From: Candidatus Poribacteria bacterium
GTDB taxonomy: Bacteria; Poribacteria; WGA-4E; PCPOR2b
Assembly: GCA_022822785.1 (NCBI GenBank)
Contig: JAJEAL010000144.1
Span: 37,101 to 101,100, forward strand
Length of the DNA stretch: 64,000 nucleotides
Direction of reading: 5' to 3'
Part shown: piece by piece, positions 7,605-16,949 of the stretch
Layout: each line of letters begins with the position of its first letter
Position numbering within the stretch: position 1 is the first letter of the stretch
Position numbers and translations under genes: made by a program
The notes under the pieces: model-generated
The model's database searches: none
Told to the model about the DNA's origin: nothing
Seen by the model: only the letters and a program-made list of their open reading frames with translations

Positions 7605-10600
7605 CTAGGCAGTGCTTTCCTGTACCTCTTGGACTTCTACATTCCGATTTTTTAAGTGCCAGAGATATATGATTGGACTCGCGATGAAAATAGACGAATA
7701 GGTTCCAACGATGACCCCCACAATCAACGCTAACGCGAAGGTGTTGATCTCTTGGCCCGGCGCTGTTTGGAGGAAAATAATGAGGACAACAAAGAGTGTG
7801 GTCAAAGAAGTCACCACGGTACGGCTCAAAGATTGATTGATGCTTCTGTTAATAACTTGAGCAAAATCGGTGCCCCTGAGCAGTGTGCTATTCTCACGAA
7901 TACGATCAAACACAACAATCGTATCGTTCAAAGAGTAACCGATAATTGTGAGAAATGCCGCAACGGTTGGCAGGTTAATTTCCTTGACGAACACCGAAAA
8001 AACGCCCAATGTAATCAGCACATCGTGAACGAGAGCGGCGATGGCACCGATAGCGAAACGAAATTCGAAGCGCCAAGAGATATAGAGCAGCAAAATAACG
8101 ATTGACCAGAGCACAGACCACAGCGCCGCCCATTTAAGGTCTTTGCCGACACTGGGTCCCACCTCATTCACGCTTACCGCACGTGGGAGCGCGTGCCAGT
8201 CTCCGCCCCCTTGTAGCAGGGCATCGGTGAGAATCTGCCCGACGCTTGCCTGTGTCTGTACTTCAGCGGCTTGTGTCAGGTCGGATCCGATTTCGTTTGC
8301 GAGTACGAAAGTAACTGTATCCTCCTCCTCTACAATTTCGGCAATCTCATTTCTCAACCGCTGCTCGCCCTCGATTAGTTGAACGACATCTCCGGGACGG
8401 AAGACATGCACCCTCTCCTGCGTGGCGCTCACCTGAACGCTTTGCGCTGTTGCATCGCCGGGATCTGCGATCAACGGCGCAACGACCCTCTGGCTATCAA
8501 ATTCCGCTTCGTAGCCGATATCAATCGATGCTTCCTGTTTCGATGCATCCACCTGAATTTTTGGACGATCATAGCCTAGGTCCGCCAATTTAGCGGAGAG
8601 TTCGGGTTGAGTGACGACACGATTGAATTTAGCGTAGGTCTTGACCCCACCGCGAAAGTCAATCCCGAAATTGGGTCCGTTATGAAGCACTAATGAAACA
8701 ATCCCGATAATAATGAGGATTGAAGACAGAACAAATCCGCCTCGTCTTCTGCTGAGGAAACCGACGGTTGTGTCTCTGATGACCTCACGTCCGATACTTA
8801 ATTTTTGGACATCTCGACTGCCGAGCACCCAGCTGTAAATCTCTCGGGTGACGACAATAGCGGTAAACATACTGGCAAAGATACCGATTCCCAATGTGAC
8901 AGCAAATCCTTTGATGGGGCCGGTTCCGAAATGGTAAAGCACTGCTGCAACCGCTAAGGTCGTTACATTGGCATCGAGGATGGTCCAGAAGGCTTTCTGA
9001 TAGCCGGTCTCGATTGCCGACCATACGGTTTTGCCGGTGCGTAGCTCTTCACGGATACGCTCAAAAATAAGTACATTCGCATCAACCGCCATTCCGATGG
9101 TCAGGACAAGTCCTGCGAGTCCGGGCAGTGTCAGCGCGGCGCCAAATCCGGCAAGGGCGCCCAGAATAATCAGCATATTAAATACTAGTGCAATAATTGC
9201 AACGATACCTGAGAACCGGTAGTAGATTAGCATGAAGATTAGAACAACCCCCATACCGATAACAGCGGCACGGACACCGTCGTCAATCGCTTCTTGCCCT
9301 AGAGTTGGTCCCACGGTCCGTTCTTCGGCAATTTTCACACCGACGGGGAACGCCCCGGCTTTGAGAATATTCGCTAGATATTGGGCTTCCTCAAAGGTAA
9401 AATCTCCAGAGATTTGGGCATTTCCGCCGAGAATGGGTTCATTAATTCGTGGTGCAGATTGCACCTTTCCATCGAGCAGAATGGCTAACAGTTCACCGAC
9501 ATGGTTGGTGGTTACTTCACCGAACTTCCGGGTGCCTTGCGAGTCAAACCCCATAGACACAACAATCTCGAAGCTGGTACTGCCTTGGGTTTCCCGTGCA
9601 CTCCGAATCCGATCGCCGCTCAGCAAGACAGGGCTCTGTACAACATACCAGCTATTCGCCAGCGCTGTTCCATCGTCGTTATGGTATCGGATTTCGGTGC
9701 CTTCGGGAATATCGTCAGGCGGTGGGGTATCCGCCGATCCGGTCCACGCAGTTGTACCGGCAGGACTTTTTTCTACTAGCTTAAATTCGAGGCGTCCCAT
9801 CGTTTTAACGATTTGGAGAGGTCTTGACGAATCCTTTGCACCGGGCAGCTCCACAATAATTCGGGGACGGTTGGCTTCGCGTCGGATTGATGGTTCAGCA
9901 ACACCGAACGCATCAATGCGGTTTCGCAGCACCACCATCACTTGATCGATGGCTTGCTCGCTGTACTGCGCTAAGCCGGACTCATCCAAGCGAATCTGAT
10001 AGGTGACCTCGGTGTCGGTCCTATTAATCTCGTAAGGCGCATCAAAGAACTCCAGATCTTGGAGGCTGTCCTGCGCTTTCTTAAGATATTCCGCCCGTTC
10101 GTTTGGATCCGAAAGGCGTTTGGGGATACCTACAACGACGTTTAGCGCATTCGCTTCAAGGACAGGTTGCGCCTCTCTGCAATGAATCTTATCTGATCGC
10201 AGCCGTTCAGGAATCGAGGAAGCGCGTCCGTTCAGCAATTCGACTTTGGACTCCTCAAGGTCGACCTCAAGCACAAGGTGCACCCCGCCTCTGAGGTCGA
10301 GTCCGAGCTTCAGGCGGTTATCCGGTATCAGACGACGGACGAGAGTCGGGATGCTCCCGTACAGATGCAAGTTCTCCAGAACATTTTCCAAATCGGTTTT
10401 ACGCTGTGGCGAAAGGAAATTGACGAGGAACTCGCCGCCTTCTGTCGTATCAAATTGGTAATCTACCCCCTCCGTAAACCCATTAGCCTGCAACCTGTTC
10501 TGCAAAATTTCCCTGAGCTCCGTTGTCGCATCTTGAAAATTGACGCCCTCTGGATATACAACGTCTTGCAAGCTTACCTTTAATGCGTTCTCCTCGGTTG

Positions 10601-10751
10601 CTTCAAATTTGGGGAGTTTCTCTTGCATCCAGAGCGACAAATTTCCGTATAGGGGATTGTAGAGGTCTTCTGGAGTGGGAATGAGGTACAATGCTGAAAA
10701 CAGGAGTACCACAATAATTAAAATGAGTTTCCACACACTAACGCTACGCAT
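7605..10751 (-). CDS. secDF: Fused protein translocase subunit SecDF
   Basis: 1048 residues, SecD and SecF in one chain. An N-terminal TM (about 9-24) is followed by the P1 periplasmic head starting RLKLGLDLRGGVHLVLEV, then the SecD transmembrane block (about 480-650; VGPTLGQEAIDDGVRAA and GMAVDANVLIFERIREEL are diagnostic). The SecF half begins near 665 with its own helix and NFGIDFRGGVKTYAKF, and ends with the SecF TM block containing IGYSLNDTIVVFDRIREN. SecDF uses the proton gradient to help SecA/SecYEG complete export. A fused form is common in Firmicutes but occurs elsewhere. It is separated from the kinase gene by about 150 bp and is probably its own transcript. About 250 residues between SecD and SecF cores carry an extra periplasmic insert, making it longer than the usual 750-850. 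Confidence 0.96.
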   Translation of the reverse strand: MRSVSVWKLILIIVVLLFSALYLIPTPEDLYNPLYGNLSLWMQEKLPKFEATEENALKVSLQDVVYPEGVNFQDATTELREILQNRLQANGFTEGVDYQFDTTEGGEFLVNFLSPQRKTDLENVLENLHLYGSIPTLVRRLIPDNRLKLGLDLRGGVHLVLEVDLEESKVELLNGRASSIPERLRSDKIHCREAQPVLEANALNVVVGIPKRLSDPNERAEYLKKAQDSLQDLEFFDAPYEINRTDTEVTYQIRLDESGLAQYSEQAIDQVMVVLRNRIDAFGVAEPSIRREANRPRIIVELPGAKDSSRPLQIVKTMGRLEFKLVEKSPAGTTAWTGSADTPPPDDIPEGTEIRYHNDDGTALANSWYVVQSPVLLSGDRIRSARETQGSTSFEIVVSMGFDSQGTRKFGEVTTNHVGELLAILLDGKVQSAPRINEPILGGNAQISGDFTFEEAQYLANILKAGAFPVGVKIAEERTVGPTLGQEAIDDGVRAAVIGMGVVLIFMLIYYRFSGIVAIIALVFNMLIILGALAGFGAALTLPGLAGLVLTIGMAVDANVLIFERIREELRTGKTVWSAIETGYQKAFWTILDANVTTLAVAAVLYHFGTGPIKGFAVTLGIGIFASMFTAIVVTREIYSWVLGSRDVQKLSIGREVIRDTTVGFLSRRRGGFVLSSILIIIGIVSLVLHNGPNFGIDFRGGVKTYAKFNRVVTQPELSAKLADLGYDRPKIQVDASKQEASIDIGYEAEFDSQRVVAPLIADPGDATAQSVQVSATQERVHVFRPGDVVQLIEGEQRLRNEIAEIVEEEDTVTFVLANEIGSDLTQAAEVQTQASVGQILTDALLQGGGDWHALPRAVSVNEVGPSVGKDLKWAALWSVLWSIVILLLYISWRFEFRFAIGAIAALVHDVLITLGVFSVFVKEINLPTVAAFLTIIGYSLNDTIVVFDRIRENSTLLRGTDFAQVINRSINQSLSRTVVTSLTTLFVVLIIFLQTAPGQEINTFALALIVGVIVGTYSSIFIASPIIYLWHLKNRNVEVQEVQESTA

Positions 10752-11102
10752 TCATTTCTCCTAAAAATAACTTAAGTTGCTGGTTGACTTATCATACAAC
10801 ACACCTGTCACTTCAGTGGGGCCATGTTGGTTCACCGGTTCATTAGTTCATTAAGACAATCGTCCCAAATCGCTTCTAGTTGCTTGAAATCCCGATCTTC
10901 TCAGTGCACTTCAGATTAGGCCAATATGGCAGTTATTCACAACTACCGAAGAGAATCTAACACCTGTGACGAAACTGATAAAATCTCAGGGCTAATATAA
11001 AAAAGTACAAGTCCAGATCTATCGAGGATTCCGCCGTGCGGAGCACGAATAGAAACCGAGTTTTTCCGAAAAAGCTCGGTTTTTGCTAGACTGTTTCTTA
11101 AA
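10752..11102. other. Intergenic gap with terminator-like hairpin
   Basis: No gene seen. At 10764 (aaataacttaagttgctggttgac) it carries a degenerate end of the CTAGGGCGTGTTGACATTT-type repeat described at 18789-19005. At 11053-11082 there is the AAACCGAG/CTCGGTTT hairpin of the dispersed hairpin family, downstream of the tRNA gene. Confidence 0.55.
11053..11082 (-). terminator. Hairpin downstream of tRNA-Arg
   Basis: AAACCGAG and CTCGGTTT form a stem around an A/T-rich loop; it starts 21 bp beyond the tRNA 3' end. It may act as terminator. It is also one of four copies of a dispersed hairpin (others at 28716, 48993 and 51895). Confidence 0.55.
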
Positions 11103-11178
11103 TGGTGCGCCTGGGAGGATTCGAACCCCCGACACGAGGCTTAGGAAGCCCCTGCTCTATCCCCTGAGCTACAGGCGC
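11103..11178 (-). tRNA. tRNA-Arg (anticodon CCU)
   Basis: A 76-nt cloverleaf reads on the minus strand from GCGCCTG at 11178. The D-arm contains TAGCTCAGGGGATAGAGC, the anticodon stem GGGGC/GCCTC encloses TTCCTAA giving anticodon CCT, the T-arm holds GGTTCGAATCC, and the acceptor closes with CAGGCGC plus discriminator A. The terminal CCA is encoded (11103-11105). Confidence 0.95.
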
Positions 11179-11219
11179 GGCTCGGCAAACAACAAAAGAA
11201 TAGTATAGCATATCGAAGG

Positions 11220-11735
11220 TTAAAATTCAATTAGAGAAAAAATATCGCGATCCGGAAATTTCTCGCGCCCATTGAGAAAAGTCAGTTCAATCAGGACCGC
11301 GATGCCGGCGACCTCACTGCCAAGTTTCTCAACGAGCTCAATGGACGCAGCAATTGTTCCCCCCGTTGCGATCACATCATCGCAGATGAGGACACGGCTT
11401 CCGCGGGGAAAAGCGTCCTGATGAATAGCAAGGGTATCAACTCCATATTCTAGTTCATAACTCGCTTCATGGGTATGGTAGGGGAGTTTTCCGCTTTTGC
11501 GGACAGGAACAAAGCTGACACCGAGGCGATAGGCAAGGGCACTGCCGAAGATGAAGCCGCGCGCATCAATTCCAACGATTGCGTCAATATCTTTCGGCTT
11601 GTAGTGGGCTGCCATCTTATCCACCGTATCGCGGAAGGCGTGTGGGGTCTGGAGCAGCGGGGTAATATCCTTGAACAGGATTCCCGGCTCCGGAAAATCG
11701 GGAACCTCCCGAATAAATTTGGAAAAATCGGTCAT
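11220..11735 (-). CDS. apt: Adenine phosphoribosyltransferase
   Basis: 171 residues from ATG 11735, preferred over an upstream TTG at 11756 because GGAG lies seven bases before it. The protein follows the Apt pattern: PDFPEPGILFKDITPLL at 12-28, GIDARGFIFG at 55-64, FVPVRKSGKLP at 76-85, YELEYG at 93-98 and the PRPP loop VLICDDVIATGGT (115-127). It salvages adenine to AMP with PRPP. It is near family length. It stands alone between the tRNA gene and a divergent pair of small membrane protein genes. Confidence 0.95.
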   Translation of the reverse strand: MTDFSKFIREVPDFPEPGILFKDITPLLQTPHAFRDTVDKMAAHYKPKDIDAIVGIDARGFIFGSALAYRLGVSFVPVRKSGKLPYHTHEASYELEYGVDTLAIHQDAFPRGSRVLICDDVIATGGTIAASIELVEKLGSEVAGIAVLIELTFLNGREKFPDRDIFSLIEF

Positions 11736-11905
11736 ATATTCACTCCAATCTCTCAAATATTTTTTCGGACAAGATTATTCAAAAGTTGCTATACAAAAGC
11801 AATAACATACGTTTAAAATCACTTGACTTATTTCAACTGTCTGGGTAAAATTATTTTGTGTTTTGCTGATTGCCCTGAAAAGCTGGGCAGAAACCAGGTA
11901 TCCAA

Positions 11906-12283
11906 ATGATTGTATGGCTATTCTACAATACGGTAATTCCTTTACTGCCAGTTCCTCTTGTGCTTCTTGGTTCCTGGCTAGTCGGAGCCAATCGAAATAT
12001 TCTCTCACTGCTTAGAGATGGGCAGTTATGCTTTTACTGCACGGCACTGTCTGCGGTCGCTATTCGTGATGTTATGCTGAATAGCACAGAAGAAGGAATA
12101 TCAATCGAAATTCCGTTAGTTGGCCTTCTTTTCTGCATAATTTTCTCTACCTTCACCTATGGGATAGCAGTTACCCATGATCAAGCTAAAGATTGGAAAC
12201 TTGCTTTAACTTCAATTTTCACAACTATTGTAACGATAATTATCGTTGCCGGCACCCGCCAAACAATGGGACTCTTGAAATGA
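11906..12283 (+). CDS. Small four-helix membrane protein (unknown)
   Basis: 125 residues, with four hydrophobic segments at about 3-27, 39-58, 66-89 and 97-117, and almost no soluble part. I do not recognise a family. The short C-terminal tail ends QTMGLLK. A weak AGG precedes the ATG. The stop codon overlaps the start of the next gene in an ATGA arrangement, which implies coupled translation and a joint function. Downstream lies another small membrane protein. No toxin, transporter or enzyme motif can be named. Confidence 0.62.
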   Translation: MIVWLFYNTVIPLLPVPLVLLGSWLVGANRNILSLLRDGQLCFYCTALSAVAIRDVMLNSTEEGISIEIPLVGLLFCIIFSTFTYGIAVTHDQAKDWKLALTSIFTTIVTIIIVAGTRQTMGLLK

Positions 12284-12531
12284 TAAATAAAAATCCAAAC
12301 CAAGCAAAAGAAAAGGATACCTCTTGGGTAGTAGATGGTGCCCTGGGTGCCTCCGCAGGGGCAGCAGTGGGAGCAGCGACCAGCGCGGGAGCAACCTCTG
12401 TAATTGGTCTCGCAACTGCCGGTGCCACTATAGGTAGTGCCCTTCTAGTAGCGGGATCAATTGTCGGAGCCGGGATTGGCCTGTTAGCTGCGTGGTGGTA
12501 TACAAAAAAAATAAATAGACAGAAGAACTAG
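12280..12531 (+). CDS. Glycine-zipper small membrane protein, coupled to upstream gene
   Basis: 83 residues starting at the ATG that overlaps the upstream stop (ATGA at 12280-12283). A polar N-terminus of about 15 residues is followed by a Gly/Ala-rich hydrophobic region (about 19-72: GALGASAGAAVGAATSAG, then a second helix) with small residues every four positions, the glycine-zipper pattern that packs helices into oligomers or pores, and a basic tail KKINRQKN. Such proteins include pore-forming peptides, bacteriocin-like peptides and envelope stress proteins; which applies here cannot be decided. With the upstream four-helix protein it makes a two-gene cassette resembling toxin/immunity or pore-forming pairs, but that is conjecture. 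Confidence 0.62.
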   Translation: MINKNPNQAKEKDTSWVVDGALGASAGAAVGAATSAGATSVIGLATAGATIGSALLVAGSIVGAGIGLLAAWWYTKKINRQKN

Positions 12532-12639
12532 ATCATCAACGCGCTGATAACAATTAAAACGCTTTTTATCAAGTATACTTCTGATTTTGCAGAGGCTCCG
12601 TAGTATGTGCCCAAGCTGCTTACTTTTTTCTCCACCTGT

Positions 12640-13485
12640 TTACGAAACCGGTCGGGTTTCAAAATCCGCGAGCTGGATCAGGTAATCGTAGCTCTGCTGT
12701 GCCGCGTCCTCCGGTTCCATGATTTCGGTGAACGCCTGATGCACCGTCACATAGCCGTCATACCCTATCGCTGCCAAGCCTTCAAATACACTTGAGAAGT
12801 CAATTCCACCTGGGTCCTGCAAGCGGATGGGGTCGTGCGGGACATCGCCGCGAATCCACGTCTCAAGATGTGTCTTCCCGTCGGGACGTCGGATATGGTT
12901 TTGGAGGTAAACGTTAAGCAGGTAAGGTGAAAACCGTTTGAGCGTTTCGGGACCGTAATCCTGTCCACAGAGGTCTAGGTTTGCCGGCTCGTAGATGATT
13001 CCAAAGTTGCGCCTCCCGACCCGTTTGAGGATATCAACTGAACCCTCTACTGTTTCAAAGAGGCTGCGCGTATGCGACTGGTGCGCCAATCGGATACCGC
13101 GCTCAAAGGCTTCATCGGACGCACGTTTTGCCCAGATGATGTCCTCCTCCTTTTTCATCGCAATCCGAATCAGATTGGCGCCGAGCAGGTCGGTCAGGTC
13201 TAGATAAGGCGTAATGTTCCGTAGCGCATCGGGACCTTGGTCGTTGTTGATTGGAATCGGGAAATCGCCTGTGACCATCGACACGGCGAGATTGAGTTCA
13301 CGGGTTTTCTGGCGGATAGCGGTGACTTGTTGGAGCGGCGTCTGTGTCCCCGCCTGTGACGCTCGCATACAGACTGCGTGGTAACCGAGCTGATCGGCGA
13401 GCGTAGCGATGTCGTCAAAGGATCGGATGGTTTCTTCTTTAGATCCGGGCGCTTCTGCGACCCGGACCGAAAGTGAAAGTTTCAT
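12640..13485 (-). CDS. Sugar phosphate isomerase/epimerase (xylose isomerase-like TIM barrel)
   Basis: 281 residues with the AP_endonuc_2/xylose isomerase-like barrel pattern: DDIATLADQLGYHAVCMRA (beta1-helix1), DLTDLLGANLIRIAM, FGIIYEPANLDLCG with a probable metal-ligand Glu, YLQNHIRRPDG and a C-terminal DGYVTVHQAF. Proteins of this class isomerise or dehydrate sugars and inositols with a divalent metal. The substrate is unknown. It shares only fold-level similarity with the gene at 19049-19840. The nearby dehydratase and kinase genes on the same strand (14198-16748) suggest shared carbohydrate catabolism, though gaps and a lipoprotein gene intervene. Confidence 0.82.
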   Translation of the reverse strand: MKLSLSVRVAEAPGSKEETIRSFDDIATLADQLGYHAVCMRASQAGTQTPLQQVTAIRQKTRELNLAVSMVTGDFPIPINNDQGPDALRNITPYLDLTDLLGANLIRIAMKKEEDIIWAKRASDEAFERGIRLAHQSHTRSLFETVEGSVDILKRVGRRNFGIIYEPANLDLCGQDYGPETLKRFSPYLLNVYLQNHIRRPDGKTHLETWIRGDVPHDPIRLQDPGGIDFSSVFEGLAAIGYDGYVTVHQAFTEIMEPEDAAQQSYDYLIQLADFETRPVS

Positions 13486-13521
13486 AGTTTGGAAATATCT
13501 CCTTTTTCAGTGAGTGCTGCT

Positions 13522-14049
13522 TCAGAACTCGAATGGCACCCCTCTCATTCGCATTCCAAACTCGTCATGGGAACGCCTTCTGAGCACCTCCGGCAGCCGA
13601 AGTTGAGGCAATTCTATATCTTCAAACGCGACCTGTTGATCAGGCGTCAAACCTGCCTTAATATCGTAGATGAGTTGAGAGATTTCTTTGGCGTATTGCC
13701 GTCGTTGTGCGACAAAGCTTCTGAGTTTGGTTCTCAGTTCATGCCACTCAAGTCGAATTCCTCTGTTCAGACGTCCTCCCTCGTATCGGCTCATCGGAGG
13801 CAAGTTTGCCCGGCTGTAGTAACGGCGATATTCTGCCTCCACTTCATCTCGCTCAAATTCGTAATCTTCAACGATGTCCCGGATGAGCGAAATCTTGGGC
13901 TCAATGCTCTTTTGCTGCGCCTTAGATAAGTTAAGCGCAGCGCTGCTTTGGGGCAGATTGGTTAGTTTAACGCCTCCACCACAACCGAGGAGCAGTAGAC
14001 TGAAGATAAACGGTGAGAGCCGTATAAGGCGTGAAATCCATTTGTTCAT
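13522..14049 (-). CDS. Small lipoprotein, unknown
   Basis: 175 residues from ATG 14049. This start gives a textbook type II signal (MNKWISRLIRLSPFIFSLLLLGC) with lipobox LLGC and Cys23 as lipidation site; a frame extension to 14115 would bury the signal. The mature part is helical and charged (about 35-120, EFERDEVEAEYRRYYSR and LRSFVAQRRQYAKEI) with heptad-like spacing, and ends in a DIELPQLRLPEVL segment. It resembles small periplasmic helical proteins but no family is recognised. It lies 36 bp upstream of the isomerase start and may be co-transcribed with it. Confidence 0.68.
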   Translation of the reverse strand: MNKWISRLIRLSPFIFSLLLLGCGGGVKLTNLPQSSAALNLSKAQQKSIEPKISLIRDIVEDYEFERDEVEAEYRRYYSRANLPPMSRYEGGRLNRGIRLEWHELRTKLRSFVAQRRQYAKEISQLIYDIKAGLTPDQQVAFEDIELPQLRLPEVLRRRSHDEFGMRMRGVPFEF

Positions 14050-14127
14050 TGGTTTATTAATGGACGAGTGAATTAATGAGCGAAGCCGGTTTTTTGTTGC
14101 GCGATTTCTTGGCATGGGACGTTACTA

Positions 14128-14165
14128 TGGTAGATTTTAGAGCTGCTTAGACACTCCAAAGGCGC
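14128..14165. repeat. Degenerate copy of a dispersed AT-rich repeat
   Basis: Matches, with substitutions, GATCTTAGAATTAATGAGACACTCCAAACC at 44518-44549 and (inverted) 47941-47977. It sits in the gap between the lipoprotein start and the dehydratase stop. Confidence 0.5.
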
Positions 14166-14179
14166 GCAACCCCCTAAAT

Positions 14180-14195
14180 CCCCCTTGTCAGGGGG
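14180..14195. terminator. CCCCC/GGGGG hairpin after dehydratase gene
   Basis: CCCCC-TTGTCA-GGGGG forms a compact GC hairpin immediately after the stop of the 14198-15202 gene on the minus strand. There is no clear T-run, so it may be only a repeat remnant (the flanking aaccccctaaatc is a common intergenic phrase). Confidence 0.35.
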
Positions 14196-14197
14196 AC

Positions 14198-15202
14198 TTA
14201 TACCCGGCAGTTATCTAGGGCATCCTCATCGAGTTCAATCCCCAATCCCGGCGCATCGGGTACAGTGGCGTAACCATTCTCCATCTGGACAGCCGGCGTA
14301 ACAATGTCAAACGCGCGCAGGCAATTCAGCGTAATTGATGGCATGGTCGCGTTAGGCATTGTGGCGGCGAGATGGATGAGATACGTGGTCGTTATTCCCA
14401 TCCCGACAATCTGAATCCAGAGCGGCAGATGTGCGGAGTCGGAAATTGCTGCCTCACGTTTGGCGTTGGCAGCGCGTGAGTCCGGGTATGCGATAATGAA
14501 GGAATCATTCATGCCTGCCTTAATCGCTTCGACGGGATCGGGATTGCCGAAATGGATTGTAATCGGCATATTGCAGCCACGTCGAATCTCTAAGTATCCG
14601 TCGATATCGCTTTGGGGGATGGGTGTTTCAAACGCCTCAATGTTATAATCCCGAAGCTGCTTCGCGACCTCAATAGACTTCGCGGGAGTCTCAAAGGAGT
14701 CGTTGGGATCGACTCGCATCTTGTAATCGGACGGAACGGCTTCAGCGATTGCCCCCACCTGTTCGACGATATCGTGCCAGGGACGTGCTTTAATCTTGTG
14801 GAGTCGGTATCCGAGCGAATAGGCACGTTTGGCTTCCGCCGCCCATTCTGCGGCCGGCATATCGATAGACCAGTATCCAATCGCCACCCTATCTTGAACC
14901 TTTTCGCCCACGAGTTGATGAACCGGCACACCGAGCGCCTTTCCCATGATGTCGTAGGCAGCTTGCTGGAACGGCGTTGGCATCAGCCCATTTGCGAATT
15001 CAAACGGATTTCTGCCGACGTACTCTTGAAGGCTCTCGTTGGGCTGCTGTCCTTCGGATTCACCGATACCAACGATGCCTGCGTCGGTGTGGACCTTATA
15101 GACGGTGTTCCCTTGGTATAGGTTCCGTTCGACCATCATTTCGTTGATGCCTTCATGATATGGAACTTTGACCGGGATTGCCTCGATTTGGGTAATCTTC
15201 AT
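14198..15202 (-). CDS. Enolase-superfamily enzyme (mandelate racemase/muconate lactonizing type)
   Basis: 334 residues. The N-terminal capping domain (1-100) starts MKITQIEAIPVKVPYHEG. The barrel carries the KxK base pair Lys136/Lys138 (LHKIKAR), metal ligand Asp165 in RVDPNDSF and Glu192 in AFETPIP. The third ligand position, usually Glu or Asp, here falls in PITIHFGNPD, so the third site is atypical. The family abstracts a proton alpha to a carboxylate and then racemises, cycloisomerises or dehydrates. The substrate is unknown. It is 58 bp downstream of the FGGY kinase on the same strand, consistent with a sugar-acid pathway. Confidence 0.85.
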   Translation of the reverse strand: MKITQIEAIPVKVPYHEGINEMMVERNLYQGNTVYKVHTDAGIVGIGESEGQQPNESLQEYVGRNPFEFANGLMPTPFQQAAYDIMGKALGVPVHQLVGEKVQDRVAIGYWSIDMPAAEWAAEAKRAYSLGYRLHKIKARPWHDIVEQVGAIAEAVPSDYKMRVDPNDSFETPAKSIEVAKQLRDYNIEAFETPIPQSDIDGYLEIRRGCNMPITIHFGNPDPVEAIKAGMNDSFIIAYPDSRAANAKREAAISDSAHLPLWIQIVGMGITTTYLIHLAATMPNATMPSITLNCLRAFDIVTPAVQMENGYATVPDAPGLGIELDEDALDNCRV

Positions 15203-15260
15203 GGTGTTGTGTCTCCTGTTTGTGGTTTGTCAATTTATGGCTTGCTGATTCACACGGTTG

Positions 15261-16748
15261 TCAACTACGAAACCAATCTTTGAGTGTCGGATACAATTTA
15301 CAATATCGCTGATAGCACGCCTCATATTCGCGCACTCGGTCAGCATTACATCTGACTGTCTCGCCCAACACAATCGCCTTTTCACACGCGGACTCGAAGT
15401 CCCGGAACAGGCCGACACCAACTCCTGCAATTATTGCTGCACCAAGAGCGGAGACCTCCCGTGTTTCCATGATCCGCACATCTTGACCGAAAACATCGGC
15501 TTGAATCGTGCGCCAGAGCTCAGATTTCGCGCCGCCTTCACCGATACGGAGTTCGTCGATTGGGGAACCCAATCGCTTGAAACATTCGAGTGAGTGGCGC
15601 AGGTCAAAGGCGACCCCCTCCATCAGTGCTCGAATCATGTGTGCCTTTGTGTGGTGCAACGTCAAGCCGATCCAGCCGGCGCAGGCGTGGGGGTCGGGGT
15701 TCGGCGTCGCTGCGCCTTGGAACCACGGCATAAAAAACAGCCCGTCGCTGCCCGCAGGCGCGTTTTCAGCCTGTGCAGTCAAGTCTTCAAAACTCTCACC
15801 AAACTGGTCGGCGGTCCACGCCAAACTCCCGCCACCGGTATATGTGCATCCGAGCCAGATGTATTTCCCCGGCACCGCATGACAGATGGGCCAGAGCTGG
15901 TTGTATCCCGCATCACTGACGGTCTCGGCAAAAGCCAGCGCGTGACCCGCCGTGCCGATTCCGACGTTGGCGACCCCCGGTTTGATAACGCCGCCGCCCA
16001 CCGCCATACACGCCATATCGCCCGCACCGGCACATACGGGTGTCCCTGCCGCTAGCCCCGTTTCTGCTGACGCCTCCGCTGTAACTTCACCAACCACGGT
16101 AGACGATTCGACGATGGGCGGGAAAAGATCGCGACGAATGTCGAGCGCGTCTAAAACCTCATCACTCCAATCCCGCGTGTAGATGTCTCCAGCCGCCGAT
16201 ATCGAGGCGTCCGACACGTCTGACACAAAGTTGCCGGTTAGTCGGAAGCGGATCCAATCTTTCTGAATGAGGGCGTACCGGGCATCGGCGTAGAGGTCCG
16301 GTTCGTTGTCGCGTAGCCAGAGAATTTTCCCCAACGTGTTGACGGGGTTAAGGACCTGCATCACCCGTTTGCGAAATAGGTCGCCTGCCCGTTGATTCGC
16401 TTCATCGCACTCTTGCTTCGATCGCCCGTCCAACCAAGCGATCGCACGGCGGATTGGCACCCCACGGGCATCTACGAGCATTGCACTGTTCATCTGTCCC
16501 GAAAGCGATACGCCTTTTATGTCGTGGATCGAATAGGACGGATGGATAGTTTTGAGCGATTGGATGACTTGACGGCTTGTGCCGCACAGGGCGTTCCACC
16601 AATCATCGGGATTTTGTTCCGCCCAGCCGGGGTGTGGTGTCAACAACGGATAGTCCGCACTCGCTATTGACACGATATCCCCCGTCTCGTCCATCAAGAC
16701 GGTTTTGGCGTTCGAGGTACCGAGGTCGATTCCCATAACCAGTGACAC
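15261..16748 (-). CDS. FGGY-family carbohydrate kinase, xylulokinase-like
   Basis: 495 residues, the usual FGGY length. The N-terminal phosphate-1 loop MGIDLGTSNAKTVLMDETG, then GWAEQNPDDWW, the substrate segment GVSLSGQMNSAMLVD, AIAWLDGRS and the catalytic Asp in AGAGDMACMAVGGG are the xylulokinase pattern, and IGTAGH marks the C-terminal ATPase subdomain. The sugar-contact residue in SGQMN is Asn, not the His of typical xylulokinases, so the substrate may be another ketose. It probably acts with the enolase-superfamily gene downstream. ATG start. Confidence 0.9.
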   Translation of the reverse strand: MSLVMGIDLGTSNAKTVLMDETGDIVSIASADYPLLTPHPGWAEQNPDDWWNALCGTSRQVIQSLKTIHPSYSIHDIKGVSLSGQMNSAMLVDARGVPIRRAIAWLDGRSKQECDEANQRAGDLFRKRVMQVLNPVNTLGKILWLRDNEPDLYADARYALIQKDWIRFRLTGNFVSDVSDASISAAGDIYTRDWSDEVLDALDIRRDLFPPIVESSTVVGEVTAEASAETGLAAGTPVCAGAGDMACMAVGGGVIKPGVANVGIGTAGHALAFAETVSDAGYNQLWPICHAVPGKYIWLGCTYTGGGSLAWTADQFGESFEDLTAQAENAPAGSDGLFFMPWFQGAATPNPDPHACAGWIGLTLHHTKAHMIRALMEGVAFDLRHSLECFKRLGSPIDELRIGEGGAKSELWRTIQADVFGQDVRIMETREVSALGAAIIAGVGVGLFRDFESACEKAIVLGETVRCNADRVREYEACYQRYCKLYPTLKDWFRS

Positions 16749-16949
16749 GGTTTCTCACCCCTTTGACGTGATGCGTGAAACGTAAGTGATTTATAGTCGA
16801 GGACCTAGCAGTTTGGATATGCCTCAAGGTTGTTGTGCATCCATTGGGTAATGTTAGAGGAAATGTCGTGGATCTAGTATAACTAAAGAAGCGGTCATCA
16901 TGTAACCGAAGCAGGTTGAATTTCACCATGGGTTGGCTGATATCGATCA

